This document shows positions 24,168 to 27,717 of a stretch of 27,717 nt of DNA, in pieces. Below the pieces are notes generated by a model. That model made no database searches and was not told the origin of the DNA. It saw only the letters and a program-made list of their open reading frames with translations. Source of the stretch: a virus; the IMG/VR virus record IMGVR_UViG_3300041402_000215, positions 1-27,717 of that record, one strand, 5' to 3'. How positions within the stretch are numbered: position 1 is the stretch's first letter; every line of letters starts with the position of its first letter. The translations under genes were made by a program, and so were the position numbers.

Positions 24168-25402
24168 TGCCACTTGTTAAACTAAACGGAATTGCTGTTG
24201 CGAGTATCATTAAGTTGAATGGCATAGCTGCTTCTAGTATCGAGAAGTGGAATGGCATTGAGTGGGTAACTGGTACTGAAGAAGTTTTCTCTCCTGCTGC
24301 TAATGGGGATGACGGTCACTGTATAGATGATGAAAGCGGTTTCTCTAACAGCACAGATATGCTTATTATTGGTGACGTAGGTGGCGATAACTATTATGCT
24401 TTTATTAGGTTTACTGGCGTAGATGTAATCCCTCATTGGGCAAAAATATCAAGTGCTGTAATTACACTTACTGCGTATGCCACTAATGCTCAAACTGTTT
24501 GTAGGTTAATGTATCAAATACAGTATAACGATGATGACGCGCCTACAAATGGTGATGAAATAGTTAATGCTGATCGTATTTCTGATGTTGTAGAAGTGGA
24601 TGGCGAAGAAACTTGGGTAGATGGTAACATATATCAGTCTCCAGATTTATCAGTTCTTCTTCAAGACGCATTAAATAGTCCGGCTTGGCCCTATGACGGT
24701 GGCGGTGTAGTTTTTCATATATGGGATAACCCTGATGCTGGTTCCTCTGATGATGCAAGACGACAAATATCTTCATTTGATTTTGCTTCGGCTGGTGAAA
24801 AAGCTGTACTAAATATAACATGGTACTGGCAAAATATTTGGTGGAGCGATTATATGGGGGTCTTAACTACCTTCAATCATTATGGCTCTGGAACAGTTAC
24901 TCAAGAAACATTTGGCGGTGAAGAAACTTTCAAGTTTGATTCTTATCCCAGTAGCTACATTGACTCATTTGCAAAATTGGGCACTCGGGGTGATTATGTT
25001 TTTGGTGGCGATCTAATTGTTGCAGAGATAAGACTTTACATAGACCAATTTGATAATGCTCCGTGGGATGACATAACCTTCCAGGTTATAGATGCTCATG
25101 ACCATATTCTCAATGTCAAAATAGCAGGAGATGATCGTAAAGTAGTGATTTATAATGGGAGTGCTTGGGTAGAGACAGGCATCACTATGTCTTTAGATAC
25201 CTGGACCACTCTTAAGTTTGTGCAAAATTTAAGTAGTGGGTGGGCAAGTGCTACAACAGACGTATATAAAGATGGCGATAAAATAGGTGATGATATTGAT
25301 TGTAGTGCTGAGTCTACTGGTAACAGTGCAGCTGTGGCATTTCATACTGATGGAGGTGTAGTTGTTTATGTAGATTTCATAGACGTTCGAGCAACTTTTT
25401 AG
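24167..25402 (+). CDS. Putative tail fiber/adhesin 3
   Basis: The 411-aa acidic protein starts MPLVKLNGIAVASIIKLNGI and repeats the KLNGIA.ASI unit twice, then KWNGIEWV, forming a short repeated anchor seen in other phage tip proteins. Residues of about 45-215 (AANGDDGHCIDDESGFSN up to VLNITWYWQN) look like a beta-sandwich with a lectin or TonB-like topology, possibly carbohydrate binding. The final 190 residues are a concanavalin-like jelly roll: FAKLGTRGDYVFGGDLIVAEIRLY, VIDAHDHILNVKI and WTTLKFVQNLSSG, ending VVYVDFIDVRATF. There is no good ribosome site of its own; translation is coupled to fiber 2 through an overlap of one base. It is probably a virion-tip or fiber-bound adhesin. Confidence 0.72.
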   Translation: MPLVKLNGIAVASIIKLNGIAASSIEKWNGIEWVTGTEEVFSPAANGDDGHCIDDESGFSNSTDMLIIGDVGGDNYYAFIRFTGVDVIPHWAKISSAVITLTAYATNAQTVCRLMYQIQYNDDDAPTNGDEIVNADRISDVVEVDGEETWVDGNIYQSPDLSVLLQDALNSPAWPYDGGGVVFHIWDNPDAGSSDDARRQISSFDFASAGEKAVLNITWYWQNIWWSDYMGVLTTFNHYGSGTVTQETFGGEETFKFDSYPSSYIDSFAKLGTRGDYVFGGDLIVAEIRLYIDQFDNAPWDDITFQVIDAHDHILNVKIAGDDRKVVIYNGSAWVETGITMSLDTWTTLKFVQNLSSGWASATTDVYKDGDKIGDDIDCSAESTGNSAAVAFHTDGGVVVYVDFIDVRATF

Positions 25403-25410
25403 GAGAATAT

Positions 25411-25815
25411 ATGGGAGACTATTTCTATAGTGAACGGTCTAGAGGTAATCTAGATTCTTGCGATACACGAATTATCGCCTTGTTTAATGAGGTGATAAAG
25501 GACATCGACTGCACTATCATATGTGGTAGAAGACAGAAAGCTGCACAGGACGAAGCATATCGGTTAGGCCGTTCAACGAAAAAGTGGCCGGATAGTAAGC
25601 ACAACAAGATGCCATCTCCTGCGGTCGATGCTGTCCCCTACCCTATTGACTGGATTGATCTTAATCGCATGGCTTGGTTCGCGGGATGGGTCATGAGGAC
25701 TGCATCCTATATGCAACTGCCCCTTCGATGGGGAGGGGATTGGGACATGGACACTCATGTCAGGGAGCATAGCCTAATTGATATGCCACACTTTGAGCTA
25801 ATACTAACTGCGTAA
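25411..25815 (+). CDS. Endolysin, M15-type peptidase
   Basis: The 134-aa enzyme should cleave peptidoglycan cross-links or stem peptides at lysis. Zn-binding pattern: Ser-Lys-His (His 64), then Asp 73 in PSPAVDAVPYP, and His 127 in DMPHFE. Asp 124, three residues before the last His, sits where the catalytic acid is in this family. The N-terminal GRRQKAAQDEAYRLGRSTK is the usual helix before the Zn site in phage M15-type lysins. It has no signal peptide and no cell-wall-binding domain, so it depends on a holin. AGGAGA precedes the ATG. The Ala-stop (GCG-TAA) at its end lies inside palindrome copy 10. It opens the lysis cassette. Confidence 0.92.
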   Translation: MGDYFYSERSRGNLDSCDTRIIALFNEVIKDIDCTIICGRRQKAAQDEAYRLGRSTKKWPDSKHNKMPSPAVDAVPYPIDWIDLNRMAWFAGWVMRTASYMQLPLRWGGDWDMDTHVREHSLIDMPHFELILTA

Positions 25816-25824
25816 CGTTACGCA
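25809..25824. repeat. Dispersed palindrome copy 10
   Basis: Perfect TGCGTAACGTTACGCA containing the TAA stop (25813-25815) of the endolysin gene, 17 bases before the ATG of the secreted FN3 gene. Confidence 0.95.
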
Positions 25825-25841
25825 ATAACGGGGAGGTTAAT

Positions 25842-26225
25842 ATGAAAAAATTTTTAATAGCACTATTGATTTTGGGTGTTGCGTCACTCGCTTGTGCGGG
25901 AGATAAAGCTCTCATTTTCCAATGGGGCCATGATGCGGTAGACCTTGATGGATTTAGGCTCTACTACAGTGTGACATCAGGCAACTATACAGATAGTCAC
26001 GATATACTGTATATACCTGATGCCGAAAATCCTGGAAGTTTTCTTTCCGAGAACTTTAAAATTGCAGCTCCAGATGGTGCGGAAACAACTTACTACTTCA
26101 CTATGACTGCCTATGATGACCAAGGGAATGAAAGTGTCCCGAGTAACGAAGTCTCAGCAATCATAGATTTCAAATCACCGAATCAAATATTCGATCTAAC
26201 AGTTGAAATAGAAATCTCTAACTGA
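25842..26225 (+). CDS. Secreted fibronectin-III-like protein
   Basis: The 127-aa product has a Sec signal peptide: MKK, hydrophobic FLIALLILGVASLACA, with likely cleavage after residue 19. The Cys at about 18 is in SLAC, not a good lipobox. The mature part is one FN3-type domain: IFQWGHDAVDLDGFRLYYSVTSGNY, then ETTYYFTMTAYDDQGNESVPSNEVSA. I have seen this domain often in desulfo-type bacteria and their phages. Position between endolysin and holin suggests an envelope role at lysis, or a periplasmic or cell-surface protein affecting superinfection. A GGGGAGG ribosome site lies before ATG 25842, 17 bases after a palindrome. Confidence 0.8.
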   Translation: MKKFLIALLILGVASLACAGDKALIFQWGHDAVDLDGFRLYYSVTSGNYTDSHDILYIPDAENPGSFLSENFKIAAPDGAETTYYFTMTAYDDQGNESVPSNEVSAIIDFKSPNQIFDLTVEIEISN

Positions 26226-26241
26226 GAAAGGAGGTGACAAA

Positions 26242-26418
26242 ATGCCAGAACCAATTATAAAACCCTTGTGGCGAACCGCCACATTTTGGGCAGGAGCTGC
26301 GACAATCGTGACCGCTGTTGGGGGTTGGGCGCAAGGAACATTGATGATAGCTGACTCTCTTGAGATGGTTGCTATTGCTATGATTGGTATCTTCTTAAGG
26401 CGTAACATGCCTAAATAG
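26242..26418 (+). CDS. Putative holin
   Basis: A short gene encodes 58 aa. The N-terminus MPEPIIKPLWR is followed by a first membrane segment at about 13-30 (ATFWAGAATIVTAVGGWAQG) and a second at about 36-52 (LEMVAIAMIGIFL), then a basic tail RRNMPK. Two membrane helices, a small size and a position right after endolysin fit a holin. AAAGGAGGTGA before the ATG is a near-perfect ribosome site. The gene ends with a degenerate half of the palindrome (GCGTAACAT at 26400-26408) that encodes part of the tail. Assignment is by topology and context only; no holin family signature is recognised. Confidence 0.78.
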   Translation: MPEPIIKPLWRTATFWAGAATIVTAVGGWAQGTLMIADSLEMVAIAMIGIFLRRNMPK

Positions 26419-26457
26419 GATACCGTAATTTCTTAAGAGTGATGGGAGGTAGAACAG

Positions 26458-26862
26458 ATGCAGCAATTCAAACGTTTCACTGTGCTAACGCTAATGGCGG
26501 TGCTTGTCTTGTTTCTGCTGGCAAGCTGTGGCACTTTTAATCAGAATTCATACAGAGGTCTAGGTGTCATGCAGGTGTCATATGACATCGCTATGAAATC
26601 TGCAAATAATCTATACACCAAGGGTATGATCTCACCTGAGGGTAAAGAAGACATTGTTAAGTATGGAAACTCATATGCCGAAGGACATAACTCAGCGGTT
26701 CAAGCTTTTCAAGATTACTTGAACGCACCCTCTGAGCAAAAGGCCGATGAGAAGGGGCGGGCGGTTCTAGCCATGCAATCCGCCCTGGGTTTCTATTCCT
26801 CACTATTAACGATCTTGGCCGATCATGGAGTCTATGGAGAACCCGTTGAACCCTGGTTCTAA
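26458..26862 (+). CDS. Lipoprotein, possible spanin-like or envelope protein
   Basis: The 134-aa precursor has a signal anchor with VLFLLASCG: a lipobox LASC with Cys about 24, so it should be lipid-modified. The mature part is helical, with SYDIAMKSANNLYTKGMIS and YAEGHNSAVQAFQDYLNAPSEQ. A small outer-membrane lipoprotein in a lysis cassette could be an o-spanin, although those are normally shorter and Pro-rich and no inner-membrane spanin partner overlaps it. It could also be a superinfection-exclusion lipoprotein. GGGAGG precedes ATG 26458. Codon use looks more GC-rich than the structural genes. Function uncertain. Confidence 0.75.
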   Translation: MQQFKRFTVLTLMAVLVLFLLASCGTFNQNSYRGLGVMQVSYDIAMKSANNLYTKGMISPEGKEDIVKYGNSYAEGHNSAVQAFQDYLNAPSEQKADEKGRAVLAMQSALGFYSSLLTILADHGVYGEPVEPWF

Positions 26863-26873
26863 GGAGGTGAATT

Positions 26874-27077
26874 ATGGTGGAACCGATTAGTGCAACTGGT
26901 ATGGCTATCCTAGCCATAACCGAGTTAATCTTGAAGTATGGTCCAGCTGCTGCGATTGCGATTATAACTGCGTGGGAAGTGGAGGAGCCAACCGTGTCAG
27001 ACTGGGAAGCTCTTAAGGTTAAATCTGCGGATTCATATTTTGATACTGTCCCTCCGCCAGACGGTCCAGCGGAGTAA
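26874..27077 (+). CDS. Small membrane protein, possibly second holin or spanin partner
   Basis: The 67-aa protein has a hydrophobic region at about 10-33 (ILAITELILKYGPAAAIAIITAW), long enough for one membrane segment with a central Lys-Tyr-Gly-Pro break, or for two short ones. A short acidic tail with VEEPTVSDWEAL and a Pro-rich VPPPDGPAE end follows. AAGGAGGTGA before ATG 26874 is strong, and the gene begins 11 bases after the lipoprotein stop. The neighbourhood suggests an accessory holin, antiholin or membrane partner. A palindrome copy with long arms follows 14 bases after its stop and may close the operon. Confidence 0.7.
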   Translation: MVEPISATGMAILAITELILKYGPAAAIAIITAWEVEEPTVSDWEALKVKSADSYFDTVPPPDGPAE

Positions 27078-27083
27078 ACCAAT

Positions 27084-27115
27084 AGCTGAGGTGCGTAACA
27101 TTACGCACCTCAGCT
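27084..27115. repeat. Dispersed palindrome copy 11 with long arms, terminator-like
   Basis: The core TGCGTAACATTACGCA (27092-27107, centre CA) is extended by AGCTGAGG on the left and CCTCAGCT on the right. This gives 15-bp perfect arms around CA. It lies after the last membrane-protein gene of the lysis cassette. No run of T follows (TATATAGGAG), so rho-independent termination is uncertain. Confidence 0.9.
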
Positions 27116-27132
27116 TATATAGGAGTTAGAGT

Positions 27133-27312
27133 ATGCCTAAAATTCTACCCTTTCCTACTTCCCAACCTGTTGCCACATGTAAGTGTGGTTCTTTTCAATT
27201 CTATATGCTATTAGATGGCTATGGAGATGGCTGGGGCACGATTATTGGAATAGAGTGTGTTTCATGTGGAGATTTTACTGATTGGATAAAGGTAGAACGA
27301 GAGGAGGAATAA
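27133..27312 (+). CDS. Small zinc-ribbon protein
   Basis: The product is 59 aa. It has two cysteine pairs, Cys-Lys-Cys near residue 16-18 and Cys-Val-Ser-Cys near 42-45, separated by a 23-residue stretch. That is the arrangement of a zinc ribbon, although the first pair has only one residue between cysteines. The rest is short: a Pro-rich N-terminus and an acidic end with DWIKVEREEE. AGGAG sits a few bases before ATG 27133, behind the long-arm palindrome. Such proteins often bind nucleic acids or are accessory to phage gene regulation; nothing more specific can be said. Confidence 0.7.
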   Translation: MPKILPFPTSQPVATCKCGSFQFYMLLDGYGDGWGTIIGIECVSCGDFTDWIKVEREEE

Positions 27313-27313
27313 A

Positions 27314-27484
27314 ATGCCAAAAGGGACTAAAGTACACAAGGCATATACTAGCATGAGGAGGAAGGGTTATTCTAAAGGTAAGGCTGCCAGAATAGCTCAG
27401 TCAAAAACGGGGCAAGCCCTCCAAACAGGAAGACCGCCCCGTCAAAGACGAAAAAGTAGACGTAAGAAACGACTGGGAAAGTAA
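27314..27484 (+). CDS. Small basic protein
   Basis: The 56-aa product is rich in Lys and Arg. The core MRRKGYSKGKAARIAQSKTGQ resembles phage mini-proteins with a GYSKxKAARIA motif that I have seen as hypothetical proteins in many tailed phages. The end is RPPRQRRKSRRKKRLGK. The ATG comes one base after the previous stop, with GAGGAGG inside the end of the zinc-ribbon gene. Strong positive charge suggests nucleic-acid binding; a role in packaging or as a host-directed factor is guesswork. It is the last + strand gene of the window and converges with a minus-strand gene 19 bases further on. Confidence 0.72.
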   Translation: MPKGTKVHKAYTSMRRKGYSKGKAARIAQSKTGQALQTGRPPRQRRKSRRKKRLGK

Positions 27485-27503
27485 GATGTCAGCAGTTGCA
27501 GGA

Positions 27504-27717
27504 TTAGTGTCCTACTTGATCCAGCATTAATGACATAGCGAATTCCTGTTTATATCCCTTCTGAATGTAGATTTCCCAACAATCCTGTATCTTGCACTTC
27601 TCTATCATTATATGCACAGCAAACTCTGTATCATCTAGTGGATCATACCAAGGCTGCTTCTTTATATCCGGTTTAAATCCTACACGCCATCGAACATATG
27701 TCGGGAACAGGGCATCC
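27504..27717 (-). CDS. C-terminal end of a convergent protein, unidentified
   Basis: On the minus strand an open frame enters from the right edge and stops at TAA (27506-27504), giving the last 70 residues. The readable part has VRWRVGFKPDIKKQPWYDP, then a charged middle (DDTEFAVHIMIEKCKIQDCWEIY) and ends MSLMLDQVGH. No family is recognised. It is the only convincing minus-strand gene, so the late operon ends here and a differently oriented block starts. The 19 bases between the converging stops hold no clear terminator. Confidence 0.65.
   Translation of the reverse strand, partial: DALFPTYVRWRVGFKPDIKKQPWYDPLDDTEFAVHIMIEKCKIQDCWEIYIQKGYKQEFAMSLMLDQVGH

Noticed and set aside
22600-25402. Diversity-generating retroelement (variable repeat in a fiber tip), as in BPP-1
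   Set aside because: The capsid cluster resembles BPP-1, but no reverse transcriptase or template repeat is visible here, and the fiber ends look like ordinary beta tips, not C-type lectins with adenine-targeted codons.
26399-26413. Possible decayed twelfth palindrome (GCGTAACAT at the holin end)
   Set aside because: Only nine bases of one half-site match and the other half is missing. It encodes the basic holin tail and may be coincidence, so it is not counted.
1254-27107. Palindromes as simple rho-independent terminators
   Set aside because: None of the copies is followed by a T run, stems are only about six pairs with a four-base loop, one copy is inside a gene, and most are directly upstream of ribosome sites within one continuous operon.
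1254-27107. CRISPR array from the regularly recurring palindrome
   Set aside because: Spacing is 1-4 kb and filled with genes; there are no short spacers and no cas genes.

Overview
This window is the late (virion and lysis) half of a tailed phage genome, or of a prophage. Genes are packed head to tail on the + strand, with overlaps of a few bases and no gap longer than about 80 bases. The order is terminase, portal, scaffold, capsid, gp11-like tail adaptor, gp12-like nozzle, gp13/gp14/gp15/gp16-like internal proteins, fibers, endolysin and holin. That is a podovirus plan: a short-tailed particle with T7-like ejection proteins, closest in style to the portal/Bbp19/capsid cluster of Bordetella phage BPP-1. 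No integrase, repressor, RNA polymerase, replication gene, tRNA or CRISPR is visible. Sec signal peptides, a lipobox lipoprotein and a Zn peptidase endolysin point to a Gram-negative host. The fibronectin-III style of one secreted protein resembles proteins common in desulfo-type bacteria and their phages, but that is only a hint.

Layout. 1-4005: terminase large subunit (5' end missing), portal, Bbp19-like protein, scaffold. 4076-5714: major capsid protein (visibly more GC-rich than its neighbours), an Ig-like protein and a small HTH-like protein. 5773-7848: small structural proteins around the gp11-like adaptor, including one with a signal peptide. 7852-11254: three acidic beta-rich or repeat-rich fiber/appendage proteins, translationally coupled. 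11287-12140: two paralogous mini-genes flanking a gene of unknown function. 12150-21648: gp12-like nozzle, gp13-like GNAT-fold protein, two small gp14-like core proteins, a 749-aa gp15-like protein, a protein with a zincin-like motif, and a 783-aa gp16-like protein. 21667-25402: two tail fibers sharing a T7-type anchor domain plus a third fiber-like protein. 25411-27077: M15-type endolysin, secreted FN3 protein, holin, lipoprotein and a small membrane protein. 27133-27484: zinc-ribbon and basic mini-proteins. 27504-27717: the 3' end of a convergent minus-strand gene.

The most striking signal is a dispersed 16-bp palindrome, TGCGTAACGTTACGCA, present in eleven copies: eight perfect palindromes (one of them a doubly substituted variant) and three imperfect ones. 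Nine sit between genes, 9-53 bases before the next start codon. One lies across the start of the gp13-like gene and one is in frame inside a coding sequence. Three copies supply the TAA stop codon of the upstream gene. One copy carries a symmetric double change that keeps the palindrome, so the symmetry itself appears to be under selection. Together the copies cut the late operon into modules. A stoperator-like operator system, an RNA hairpin processing or regulation system, a segregation-protein site or a spreading mini-element could explain them. The sequence alone does not decide.
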